This document shows, piece after piece, positions 34,001-43,900 of a stretch of DNA of 64,000 nt (within the stretch, counting starts at the first letter, position 1; the number at the start of each line of letters is the position of its first letter). The position numbers were made by a program, and so were the translations under genes. Source of the stretch: Marixanthotalea marina. GTDB taxonomy: Bacteria > Bacteroidota > Bacteroidia > Flavobacteriales > Flavobacteriaceae. The notes below the pieces were generated by a model. It had not been told where the DNA came from. It was given only the letters and a program-made list of their open reading frames with translations, and searched no databases. The DNA is taken from NCBI GenBank assembly GCA_018883545.1, contig JAHLEH010000001.1, positions 1,054,001 through 1,118,000 on the forward strand, written 5' to 3'.

Positions 34001-35248
34001 AATGCTTTTAAGTTTACCTTAGACAACGGAAAGATTAACGTTATCATAAATTCTAAAATAGCTGCACTTAAAGAAGGTGAACCAGAAACACGTTGTTTGG
34101 AGTTAAGTGTTGTTGATGATGGTATAGGTATTCCCAAAGAAGAGTTGCCATATATATTTGATAAATTCTATCAAGCAAAATCGACTTCAACGATAGTCAA
34201 CCAAGGTACGGGAATTGGCTTGTCTCTTACCAAAGGTTTGGTGGAGCTGCATAAAGGGCAGATTAGGGTAGAGAGTAACCCCAACCAAGAAACGGTTTTT
34301 GTAATATTAATTCCTATTGATAAGGAATGTTATAATGAAGAGGATATTGTTGAAATACCGGGTTGCATTGATGCGCCTCAACCCATTACTGAAGAAGCCA
34401 AAAAACTTAATGTTCAGGAATTTGAAATGGAAAATGAAGTTGTTGAATCGGAAGATTGGGATGAAGAAGTTGAGGAAAGCAAAAGTAAGCCACAAATATT
34501 GGTTGTTGAGGATAATGAAGAGTTAAGAAATTATATATGTTTAGAACTTAAGCAAGAGTTTAATACATTGGAGGCTAAAAATGGGCAAGAAGGCTTAGAG
34601 TTGGCTTTAGAGCATAGCCCAGATTTAATTATCAGTGATATAATAATGCCTATTAAGAGCGGTATAGAACTATGTGAAGAGCTTAAGAAGAATATTAAAA
34701 CCAGTCATATACCATTTATTCTTTTAACAGCAAGAACAACTGTAGAAGATCAGATTTCGGGTGTGGAAACGGGGGCAGATGTTTATATTACCAAGCCTTT
34801 TAGTATACGGTTCTTATTGGCTCAGGTTAACCAAATAATTGAATCCCGCCAAAAATTATATACCCAATACAGCCAGGACCTCAGTTTAATGCCAAACAAA
34901 ATGGCGCATAACGAAATAGACCAAGCGTTCCTTCAAAAAGCGATAGACTATATTAAAGAGAATATGCAAAACCCGCAATTGGGTGTTATCGCTATAGCTG
35001 AATTATTCAATCTTAGCAGAATGCAGATTTATAGAAAAATTAAGGCGCTAACTGGTAAATCTGTAGTAAACTTCATTAGAATGGTTAAAATTAAAGAAGC
35101 TTTAAGACTTATGGATGCTCAAAAGTATACTTTAACTGAAATTTCTTATATGACCGGGTTTAATTCACCATCATACTTCACCACAAGCTTCAAGGAAGAA
35201 TACGGAAAATCCCCTTCCGAATATTTAGAGGAAAAGGTAAAAACCTAA
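31061..35248 (+). CDS. hybrid two-component system sensor/regulator (HTCS) 1
   Basis: A 1395-residue one-protein signalling system of the PUL type. It has a signal peptide (about 1-30) and a periplasmic two-bladed sensor built of Reg_prop repeats (many copies of G.xWIGT..GL) to about residue 690. A Y_Y_Y domain (about 705-790) and a transmembrane helix (about 808-828) follow. Next come the HisKA domain with His864 (NISHEFRTPLSL), the HATPase with NLLSNAFKF and DDGIGIPKEEL, the receiver with phospho-Asp near 1193 (LIISDIIMP), and a C-terminal AraC helix-turn-helix. It should sense an oligosaccharide of the target glycan and activate the PUL, including the adjacent susC/susD. Confidence 0.95.
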   Translation: MKMFSKIPKIRLKFFFLLAMLVVVSVVQSQSPHTEFVPIAERSLSSSFGRCFLKDSKGYMWIGTADGLMRYDGFRIYSYEHNPQDRTTIPNNNINVIVEDAKERVWVGTSQGLVMYDREKDKFINVDSIPNNKSHLNNRYITSITFDANGNAWIGTLGGGVNVYDEKASAFTHMSGSDANSDPVPENYITSVLFANGLVWSGTKGGLQVYDADKKTLVAPNLFVDELPSKQITQIVQDVKGDVWFSTIEGEIIKASRKNLVYSLDTIISPNSNKNVNWTEILTMSGDSKGNFWVGGENSGLSYFDTEKNTIVYFGPDTDGVNKMPTNSIRSVYVDNNGLVWIGTFSKGVYLVDKGAGEFDDYTWGDFQQRDLEGKDVRAFAEAKNGDVWMIFDGVGLVKLEKRTNSLRKYDQLSRNISVNALTALVFDKANNLWLGTGGNGLYKININTNSVTNYSLESGGFGDNKVFCLYVDKQGTLWAGTNGSGLFYFDRTKQQFVVLNENHKENFINTTSYISAIQEDYQGALWVATMYGLYKITKDAKGANVYKLFRNDVNPKGLKSSNFQYVYEDTEKNLWVGTSDAGLYVKPYQEDAFKAIKKEDGLPSNTIRSIVEDEGGNLWVGGNMGLSKIDAKTNKITNYVKSDGLASNSFHNQSIVTSYGKLFFGTNNGFNAFYPENIETESEKPKVYLTDLKINNKSVEIDAPNSPLDKHISLASNIELEYGQRSFALDYIGLNYGQPFAYDYCYKLEGFDDDWNCVGGRISATYTNINPGNYTFLVKASNKDGVWGETPQKLNITVYPLVWKTWWAVLIYIIFISALIYFLISLRVERIRMRNQLDMERLAREQDKELSEQKSQFFTNISHEFRTPLSLISMPLENLSSMKELPSAVKERIKMIRTSSDKMMRLVNELMDFNKLESAQLDLKVQKGELVGFISNLSNIFKDMASKRSIHFGTHSMVGALEGWFDHDKLEKILTNLLSNAFKFTLDNGKINVIINSKIAALKEGEPETRCLELSVVDDGIGIPKEELPYIFDKFYQAKSTSTIVNQGTGIGLSLTKGLVELHKGQIRVESNPNQETVFVILIPIDKECYNEEDIVEIPGCIDAPQPITEEAKKLNVQEFEMENEVVESEDWDEEVEESKSKPQILVVEDNEELRNYICLELKQEFNTLEAKNGQEGLELALEHSPDLIISDIIMPIKSGIELCEELKKNIKTSHIPFILLTARTTVEDQISGVETGADVYITKPFSIRFLLAQVNQIIESRQKLYTQYSQDLSLMPNKMAHNEIDQAFLQKAIDYIKENMQNPQLGVIAIAELFNLSRMQIYRKIKALTGKSVVNFIRMVKIKEALRLMDAQKYTLTEISYMTGFNSPSYFTTSFKEEYGKSPSEYLEEKVKT

Positions 35249-35712
35249 TTATCTCCTTTTGTCTTAAAATATAAATTTGAGTTAGGGGTTAGACCGTATT
35301 AACCAAAATAATGTAACTAACTTTTTGTTAAGAAAAATAGCGTTTGGGTGGTTTTTATTGTCCATTTTTAAAACTCTTCATTTTTTTAGGTCTTATGTCA
35401 GAATAGTACAAAAACATGTGTGGTTTTGTGCTAAATACGTAAGATGTGTTTCAAATTTTAAAGATAATGTTCATTTTGTGATAGCCTAAATTGGGTTGGT
35501 ATCAGGATATTTGAAAGCCTACTTTTCCATAAAGTCATGTTTGTGATTTTTGGGATAGTATGCGGGTTTTTATAGCATGTTGTTTTATGAAAATAAGTTG
35601 TTATAAGCGAAAAAGATGATCGAAAGTTTATAACTGCAACATTTTTAACATCTATAAAACTCGTATGGCATTTTAAACTAAAACTTTATTAACACTAACT
35701 AAATTTTATTTT
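35249..35712 (+). other. 464-bp regulatory gap between HTCS1 and susC
   Basis: The longest stretch without a gene in the window. No open frame with coding character is seen. It must contain the susC promoter and the regulator sites, but no convincing TAnnTTTG/-33 pair could be placed, as expected for an activator-dependent promoter. The final bases hold the leader motif AACTAAAT (35697-35704), 8 nt before the susC ATG. Confidence 0.5.
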
Positions 35713-38700
35713 ATGCAAAATGTAAAACTATTTTGCTCTAGGAGAGACCGCCCTTGGTTTCTCAGGGCTGTTTGTTCATTGACATTATTTGTTGCTATGG
35801 CTTTTGCAGCCAATGCCCAAACCACAGTAAGTGGTACGGTATTGGACGAAGCTGGCGTACCAATGTTAGGTGTCAATGTTATTGAGAAAGGTACCAATAA
35901 TGGTACTAACACAGATTTTGATGGAAATTATTCATTGAACGTTTCAGGAAACAATGCGGTTTTGGTGTTTTCTTATTTAGGATTCCAAAACAAAGAAGTT
36001 TCAGTGGCTGGTCAATCAAACATCAATGTTACGTTGGCTCAAGACGTATCTGCACTATCGGAGGTTGTAGTTATTGGGTATGGTACCCAAAGAAAAGAGT
36101 CGGTAACAGGTTCTGTTGTTTCTGTAAAAGGAGAGGATTTAGCTGAAGTTCAAACAGCAAATTTTCAACAAGCATTACAAGGTAGGGCTGCTGGTGTAGA
36201 TATTTCTACAACAGGTACTAGACCAGGTGGTGGAAATACTCAAATTAGAATTCGTGGTACACGCTCGCTATCGGCAGATAACAATCCTTTAATTGTATTA
36301 AACGGTATTCCGTTTTTTGGAGGATTAAACGATATCAATATGAACGATATTGAAAGTCTTGATATTCTGAAAGATGCTTCTGCAACAGCTATTTATGGTT
36401 CTAGGGGAGCTAATGGTGTTATATTAATTACTACCAAATCAGGTAAAAAGGGACAAAAAGCAAGGTTTAGTTACAATACCTATTATGCAACTAAAGAAGT
36501 CTTTGCCAAATTCCCTATGATGAACGCTGCTCAGTTTACCGCATTGAGAGAGGCAACCCGCCTTTACAATAATGGAAATATCCTTTTCCCTCCAAAACCT
36601 GAAGATGAGGATCCAGGTACAGATACCGATTGGCAAGATTTAATTTATGGTACTGGGCTACAAACCACACATGACTTAAGTGTGACTGGTGGTGGTGATG
36701 ATATGACCTACAACGTTGGTGTTGGTTATTTTAAAGAAACTTCAGTTGTGCCTGTTGAAAATTTCCAAAGATATTCTTTTCGAGCTCAACTAGAGCAACA
36801 GATTGGAGCCTTTAAATTTGGTATAAATTCAGTTATGAATTACAATATCACTAGGGGTGGAGGTCCTGGAGTACCTTTAGATTATTCGCCTGTTTTGAAC
36901 CCATATAATCCTGATGGATCATTCAAAACATTTGTAAGAGGTTCTGCCGATGACTTTTTTGTAAGAACTAGAGAAACTATAAAAGAAGTTGGTTATGGTA
37001 GTTATAATCTACAAAAAGACTTTGGAACCTATAACAACATATTTGGTGAGGTAGCAATTCCATGGGTAGAAGGATTAAAATACCGTGTTAATGTTGGTTT
37101 AAACTTACGAATGAGCAGGGATGGTAATTTTAATGGTCGAGGTGTTTATAGTATAGATCCAAATAACCCATCAAATGCTTCAGTAAGTAGTGGACTTACA
37201 ACAGATTATGTAATAGAGAACTTGTTGACTTATGATAGAACTTTTGCTGATAAGCACAAAGTGAACTTTGTAGGTTTATTTTCAGCCCAAGAAGGAAGAT
37301 GGGATGGTACTAACCTTAATGTTAGAAACTTACCAAATGAGCAGTTTTTGTTCTACAATTTAGGTACAGTACTGCTTGAAGATATCACAGGTTATGGTGG
37401 AAATTATGGAGCTGCTGGTTTAATGTCTTACATGGGTAGAGCCATGTACCAATACGACAATCGTTATTTAATTACAGCTACATTACGTGCTGATGGATCT
37501 TCTAGATTAGCCAAAGGTAATGAGTGGGTAACGTATCCTGCTGTGTCTGTTGGTTGGAATATTGGAAATGAGGCATTTATGGACAATGCTGATTTTGTAG
37601 ATTTATTGAAATTGCGTGTAGGATATGGAGAAACGTCTAATCAAGCTATTGGCACCTATTCTACTTTAGGAAGACTAGGTACTAGAGATTACAACTTTGG
37701 TAGCACGTTCCAAACAGGATATTATGTAACAGGTTTGCCAAACCCTGAACTGGGTTGGGAGTTCTCTGAGACTTATAACTATGGTTTGGATTTTGGATTG
37801 TTTAACAATCGCTTATCAGGATCTGTAGAATATTACATAACTAAGACAAACGATATTTTATATAATTTACCGTTGCCTGCAACTTCAGGTGTTGGAAGTT
37901 ATACAGCGAATATTGGTAAAACAGAAAATAAAGGTTTGGAAGTTGCTCTTAATGCAACTATTATAGATAACCCTGATGGTTTTACATGGGATTTTGGTTT
38001 GAATGTTTATACTAACAGAAATAAAATTACAGCGTTAGCAAGTGGACAAGATAGAAACGAAGGAGCGCTTTGGTTTGTTGGATCGCCTATTCAGGTTATC
38101 TACGATTACAAGAAAGTAGGTCTTTGGAATGAGTCTGATCCAGATTACCAATACATAGATCAATATGAGCCAAATGGAGGTGCTAACTTAGGGTCTATAA
38201 AAGTTCAATATACGGGCGATTACAATCCAGATGGTTCACCTACTAGAGCTATTGGTCCTGACGATAGACAAATAATTGATCCAACTCCAGATTTTCAAGG
38301 AGGTTTCAATACGCGTTTAGCTTACAAAAACCTTGATTTAAGTATTGTTGGAGCATTTAAAAGTGGAGGCATACTTATTAGTAATTTATATAATGCCCAA
38401 GGTTATTTGAACATGCTATCTGGTAGAAGAAATAATGTAAATGTAGATTATTGGACACCAACAAATACAGGTGCTAAATATCCTGCGCCAGGCGGTGTTG
38501 GAGGTGATAATCCAAAATATGGTGAAACTTTAGGTTATTTTGATGGATCTTACTTAAAAGTTCGTGCCATGACTTTGGGATATAATTTTAATCAAGATTT
38601 CATTAGAGATGCTGGTATTAGCAGATTAAGAGTGTATGCAACGGTTCAAAACCCATTCGTATTGTTTTCACCATTCCACAAAGAGTCTGGTATGGATCCA

Positions 38701-38832
38701 GAAACAAACTCTTTAGGTGGTCAAAACTCTGCAACTGGTACTGGAGGTAGATATTCAGGTGGTTTAGCAACTGTTGGGGCAACTGTTCCAACGACGCGCA
38801 ACTACATGATAGGACTAAACTTAACATTCTAA
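35713..38832 (+). CDS. SusC-like TonB-dependent outer-membrane transporter
   Basis: A 1039-residue oligosaccharide importer of the outer membrane. It has a long signal peptide (about 1-36, ending FAANAQ) and a carboxypeptidase-regulatory-like domain (about 38-115, VSGTVLDEAGVPMLGVNVIEKGT). The plug domain contains SEVVVIGYGTQRKESVTGSV and ATAIYGSRGANGVILITTK, and a 22-strand barrel ends in YMIGLNLTF. It pairs with the SusD-like lipoprotein encoded 13 bp downstream. Expression is expected to depend on the flanking HTCS regulators. Confidence 0.97.
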   Translation: MQNVKLFCSRRDRPWFLRAVCSLTLFVAMAFAANAQTTVSGTVLDEAGVPMLGVNVIEKGTNNGTNTDFDGNYSLNVSGNNAVLVFSYLGFQNKEVSVAGQSNINVTLAQDVSALSEVVVIGYGTQRKESVTGSVVSVKGEDLAEVQTANFQQALQGRAAGVDISTTGTRPGGGNTQIRIRGTRSLSADNNPLIVLNGIPFFGGLNDINMNDIESLDILKDASATAIYGSRGANGVILITTKSGKKGQKARFSYNTYYATKEVFAKFPMMNAAQFTALREATRLYNNGNILFPPKPEDEDPGTDTDWQDLIYGTGLQTTHDLSVTGGGDDMTYNVGVGYFKETSVVPVENFQRYSFRAQLEQQIGAFKFGINSVMNYNITRGGGPGVPLDYSPVLNPYNPDGSFKTFVRGSADDFFVRTRETIKEVGYGSYNLQKDFGTYNNIFGEVAIPWVEGLKYRVNVGLNLRMSRDGNFNGRGVYSIDPNNPSNASVSSGLTTDYVIENLLTYDRTFADKHKVNFVGLFSAQEGRWDGTNLNVRNLPNEQFLFYNLGTVLLEDITGYGGNYGAAGLMSYMGRAMYQYDNRYLITATLRADGSSRLAKGNEWVTYPAVSVGWNIGNEAFMDNADFVDLLKLRVGYGETSNQAIGTYSTLGRLGTRDYNFGSTFQTGYYVTGLPNPELGWEFSETYNYGLDFGLFNNRLSGSVEYYITKTNDILYNLPLPATSGVGSYTANIGKTENKGLEVALNATIIDNPDGFTWDFGLNVYTNRNKITALASGQDRNEGALWFVGSPIQVIYDYKKVGLWNESDPDYQYIDQYEPNGGANLGSIKVQYTGDYNPDGSPTRAIGPDDRQIIDPTPDFQGGFNTRLAYKNLDLSIVGAFKSGGILISNLYNAQGYLNMLSGRRNNVNVDYWTPTNTGAKYPAPGGVGGDNPKYGETLGYFDGSYLKVRAMTLGYNFNQDFIRDAGISRLRVYATVQNPFVLFSPFHKESGMDPETNSLGGQNSATGTGGRYSGGLATVGATVPTTRNYMIGLNLTF

Positions 38833-38845
38833 AAAAATATTAAAT

Positions 38846-40753
38846 ATGAAAAGATTGAAAATTAAAATAGTAGCCTTAACAACTCTCTCTGTAGCGTTGC
38901 TTGTAGGCTCTTGTACTAACGACATCTTGGAGGAAACTCCGAGAAGTATCTTTACACCTGACTTCTTTAAAACAGAATTAGGAGTTCAAGGTGGTATAAC
39001 AGCATTATATACCCAGCTAAGGTACCTTTATGGAGGTATGGGGTATTATACTGCCACAGAAGATGGAACAGATGAGTACACTTATGGTGCTTCTGGACAA
39101 AATGATTCTAATGCATCTCTAGATTTATCTGGTAGAGGAGGGGTTATAAACTCTCAAACAGGAGCAGTGGGAGATGTGTGGTATAATTCATTCCCAATGA
39201 TTAACACGGCCAGTGGTATCATTGAAAATGCAACTGAAGTAGGTTTGTCTGCAGAATTGATTGGTGAAGCACAATTTTTCCGCGCATTCTTTTACTTTCA
39301 ATTGGTGCAGAATTATGGAGGTGTGCCTTTAGATTTAGGTGCTGGAGAACTTAAGTTTAATACCTCAACTTATAGAGGTTCTGTAAGAAACACCGTGCCA
39401 GAAGTTTACACAAAAGCTATTTTTCCAGATTTAGTTGCTGCTGTAAATGGTTTACCGGATAATCCTCGTTTAACAGGTACTGTTACTAAAAATGTAGCGC
39501 GTTTATATTTAGCTAAAGCATATTTAACCTATGCTTGGTGGTTGCAAAACCCTAATAACATACCAACCTACCCTGAAGCACCAAGAACTGACCCTGATGG
39601 GCGTGATTCAGCTTGGTACTTTCAACAGGCTTACAACATCGCTATGACTGGAATTGATAACCCTGGACCGTATGCTTTACAAGAGTATTTCTATGATGTA
39701 CATTGGGCACCAAATGATAGACATAGTGAAATGATGTTGTATGCAGATCATACTGAAGAAAGTGAAAAGTACAATGGCGCTAGCTTAGGTTGGGGACTTT
39801 CAACAGGTCGTGATAATGCCGCTGTTTGGTTAGTAACCTGGAACTATACGTTCCTAAGTCAAGTGGATAGGGAAGCAGCTCAAGATTATGGTCGTCCTTG
39901 GACACGTATGGCACCACCACAAGAGGTGTTTACCGAAACTTTTGCTGAAAAAGATTTGGATTCTCGTTACGATGGTACGTTTGTTACTAGCTACCGTAAC
40001 AATAGGGATAAAAGTGGCGATTTAGAGCCAAAACCAAACGCAAATGGACTTTTAACAGGGCCTGGAGATGCAGTGCATACTTTCTTGGATGAAGAAAATC
40101 CAGCGGTTAGTTTCGCTGAAACCAATAATGTTGGTGGAGGTACACTACCAGGTAGAGCCGATTACGTGGTTAACCCTTCTGGTATTAACAGAATCATGTA
40201 CCCAGGTTTATGGAAGCTTGGTACTTACCGTACCGATAGTAATGGTGGTTTGGGGTCTCCTAATGCAGGTTTAACACGTCCTTACCCTATTGCTAAATTC
40301 TCTGAGTTCTATTTTGTTGCTGCCGAAGCTGCTGTTAAAGGAGCAACTGGAAGTATGTCTGCAAGACAATTAATAAATGTGATTAGAGCTCGTGCGGGTA
40401 AATGGCGTTTTGATAATGGTGAAAAGCAAGAGCGTATTGAAGATAACAGTGCTGCTATGATAGCTGCAACGCCAGCAACTATCGATATTGATTATATCTT
40501 AGCAGAGCGTTCTCGTGAGTATTTTGGTGAAGGTTACCGTTGGTTAGATTTAGTACGTACCCAAAAATGGGAAGAAATAGCTGGAACCTATACTATCTCA
40601 GGTCCTGGTTTTGGTGATCGTACACCTGAAACTTTCACACGAGATATAGAACCACATCATTATTTACGTCCAATTCCGCAAGGACAAATAGATAGTATGG
40701 ATGGTACTGATGCAGAAAAGCAAGAATACCAGAATCCTGGTTATAATAATTAA
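38846..40753 (+). CDS. SusD-like glycan-binding lipoprotein
   Basis: A 635-residue surface lipoprotein. The lipobox is LLVGSC (Cys at about residue 23), followed by the RagB/SusD fold with TPR-like helices (AEFFRAFFYFQLVQNYGGVPL-type stretch, NVARLYLAKAYLTYAWWL). The C-terminal signature is DYILAERSREYFGEGYRWLDLVRT and HHYLRPIPQGQID. It forms the lid of the SusC transporter. No surface glycan-binding (SusE-like) gene follows; a strong terminator does. Confidence 0.97.
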   Translation: MKRLKIKIVALTTLSVALLVGSCTNDILEETPRSIFTPDFFKTELGVQGGITALYTQLRYLYGGMGYYTATEDGTDEYTYGASGQNDSNASLDLSGRGGVINSQTGAVGDVWYNSFPMINTASGIIENATEVGLSAELIGEAQFFRAFFYFQLVQNYGGVPLDLGAGELKFNTSTYRGSVRNTVPEVYTKAIFPDLVAAVNGLPDNPRLTGTVTKNVARLYLAKAYLTYAWWLQNPNNIPTYPEAPRTDPDGRDSAWYFQQAYNIAMTGIDNPGPYALQEYFYDVHWAPNDRHSEMMLYADHTEESEKYNGASLGWGLSTGRDNAAVWLVTWNYTFLSQVDREAAQDYGRPWTRMAPPQEVFTETFAEKDLDSRYDGTFVTSYRNNRDKSGDLEPKPNANGLLTGPGDAVHTFLDEENPAVSFAETNNVGGGTLPGRADYVVNPSGINRIMYPGLWKLGTYRTDSNGGLGSPNAGLTRPYPIAKFSEFYFVAAEAAVKGATGSMSARQLINVIRARAGKWRFDNGEKQERIEDNSAAMIAATPATIDIDYILAERSREYFGEGYRWLDLVRTQKWEEIAGTYTISGPGFGDRTPETFTRDIEPHHYLRPIPQGQIDSMDGTDAEKQEYQNPGYNN

Positions 40754-40803
40754 TGCATAGAAACTTAGTGAATTAGTTTAGTATTTTTATATTATTTTGT
40801 GAG

Positions 40804-40840
40804 TAGGGTTTGTACAATTTTGTGCAAACCCTATTTTTTT
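40804..40840 (+). terminator. Rho-independent terminator after susC-susD
   Basis: A 13-bp stem (40804-40816 with 40821-40833, one G-T pair), ATTT loop and seven T. It isolates the two-gene transporter operon from the second HTCS gene. Confidence 0.9.
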
Positions 40841-40969
40841 GTTTTAAATTTTATATATTCCGAGCCATTTACCCATAAAGTGCTTAACTTAATAGCATCC
40901 AAGAAAGACCTTAGGGTTAAATAATAAAAGCGAAATAAACATTTTATTATTTTTATAGTCTAAATAGCT

Positions 40970-43900
40970 ATGTGTATTAAAAATAAAAAATATGTTGGCT
41001 TTGTGATATTGTTTGTTATTGCTCAAACTTGGTTTACTGCAATAGCACAGTCGCATAAAGCATCTTTTGTTCCAATAGGAGAAAGAACTCTGTCTAATTC
41101 TTACGCGAGATCTTTTTTAAAGGACAGCAAAGGGTATGTTTGGATAGGAACTTCAGATGGTTTAGTTAAATATGATGGTTTTAAGGTAAATCGTTACGAG
41201 CACAACCCAAAAGACATAAATAGCATTATAGATAATAATGTAAATGTTATTGTTGAAGATGCCAATCAACAATTGTGGGTAGGAACAGCCAAAGGCATTT
41301 CTAAGTATGATAGGGAAAAAGACCGTTTTATCAATATCAATGAACTTCCAGAAAATAAAAACCATTTAAACAACATCTATATAACGTCGTTAGCTTTCGA
41401 TGCAAATGGCAATCTTTGGATAGGCACGCATGGAGGCGGTTTAAATATATACGACCCATTAAATAATATTTTTTACTATATCAGTGGGTATAACGTTCAC
41501 AGTAGCCCACTTTCAGAAAATTACATTACAGATTTATTGTTCGCCAACGATTTAATTTGGTGTGCTACAATGGATGGATTGCAGGTCTATAATTATTCTG
41601 ACAAATCAATTGAAACATTAAAATTAAAAGGAGATAGCCTGCCAAAGAAACAGATTACAAGACTTAATAAAGACTCTAAAGGTAATGTAGCGTTTTCTAC
41701 TTTTGAAGGTGATATTCTAGGGTTAGAATCCCATAAGGATTATTATACGATAGAGAGAAAGTTTTCAAGTAAAGCTGTAAAAGATATTAATTTAAGCAAC
41801 ATACTAACTTTTAGTGAAGATTCTAAAGCAAATTTATGGATTGTAGGAGACAATTCTGGACTTCATTATTTAGATAAGAAAACAGGGGAGATTAGTTATT
41901 TTGGAGTTGAAAACAATTATTTGGAAAAATTGCCAACAAACTCCATTCGATCAATATATATAGACGATAATGGACTTGTTTGGGTTGGGACTTTTAATAA
42001 GGGCGTTTATTTAACAGATAACAATTCGAATAGATTCGAGTCTTATGGTTTGGGCGATTTTAAATTGGGCGACTTAGAAGGTAAGGATGTCCGTGCCTTT
42101 GCAGAAGATAAACAAGGAAATATATGGATAGGTTGTGATGGTATTGGCATCATAAAATTGGATGTCAAAACACAAGAACTGAAACGTTACGATGAGGTTA
42201 ACCGAAAGTTTGAAACAAAGGTTGTAACGGCCCTGCTCTTTAGTAAAGATAATACACTATGGGTAGGTATGGACAATGAGGGTGCTTTTAAAATCAATTT
42301 AAAAAATAATTCAATTGAAAAATTTAAAGTAGAATCTGGTGGTTTTGGTGATAACAAAATCAATTTATTTTACGAAGATTCAAATGGAACAATTTGGTGT
42401 GGTACTAATGGTAGTGGACTTTTTTATTTTGATAACAAAAAGCAAGGTTTTGTAAAACTCTTTGAAAATGATAAACCTTTATACATTACAAAAAATGCCT
42501 ATGTAAGTGATGTGTTGGAAGATTCAGAAAATAATCTCTGGGTAAGCACGTTTTATGGGCTTTTTAAATTAAAGGCTTTAGGCAACAACACCTATTCTTA
42601 TCAAATATATGGCAAGGATATATCGATAGCCGATGTATATGGTAAAGATATTTTAAAAGAAGATGAAATCTTCATGGGAACTCTAAATGGAAATAGTATT
42701 CAAGCCATTTATGAAGATGCCGACAAGAATTTATGGATTGGCAGCTCGGATAGTGGTTTAAACATAAAAATGCACCAAACCAACGAGTTTAAATCTTACC
42801 AAAAAGTAGATGGCTTGGTGAGCAATACGGTTAAGTCTATAGTAGCCGATGAGAAAGAGGATATATGGATAAGTACTAATATGGGCTTGTCTAAATTTAA
42901 CAAACAGACAAACGAGTTTACGCTCTATGATAATTCAGATGGTTTAAAGTCGAGTAATTTTAATTACGCAGCCTTGCTTGGTAGTAATGGGAAATTATTT
43001 TTTGGCAGTAATAATGGGTTTAGTGCCTTTTATCCAGATAGTATTCAAAGAAAAAAGAGTAAACCATTGGTTTATTTAACCGATTTAAGAATTAATAATA
43101 AATCTGTTGAAGTGGGTGTTTCTGGTTCCCCATTGGATAAGCATATCAGTTTAGCTTCTAACTTAGAATTGGAATATAACCAACGCTCGTTTGCGCTCGA
43201 TTATATTGGGGTAAAATATGGGCAATCTTCAGGATATAATTATTGTTATAAATTAGAAGGTTTTGATGATGATTGGAATTGTATTGGCGGAAGGTTAAGC
43301 GCCACGTATACCAATGTAGACCCAGGGCATTACACATTTTTAGTAAGAGCCTCTAATAGAGACGGTATTTTGGGGGAAACCCAACGATTAGGAATCACAG
43401 TCCATCCGCTACTTTGGAAAACCTGGTGGGCTATTCTAATATATGTTGTTTTTGCATCAGCAGTTGTGTTTTTTCTAATAAGTTTACGTTTAGAACGTGT
43501 AAAAATTAAGAACCAACTCGATATAGAACGCTTGGCAAGAGAACAGGAAAAAGAGCTGAGTGAATTAAAAACACAGTTTTTTACCAATATTTCACATGAA
43601 TTTAGAACACCTTTAAGTTTAATGGCTATGCCTTTAGAGAGTTTAAGTAGTGTGAAAAATTTACCGAATTTTATAAGAGATAGGGTAAAAATGATAAGAA
43701 CGAGTTCAGACAAGATGATGCGTTTGGTAAATGAACTCATGGACTTTAGTAAATTGGAAAGCACACAATTAAAACTGTATGTGCAGAAAGGAGAATTGGT
43801 TAAATTTATAGCCAATATTTCAAGTATTTTCAAGGATGTAGCTTTAAAAAGAAACATTCATTTCGATATACATTCCCAAGTAGATTCATTGCCTGGTTGG

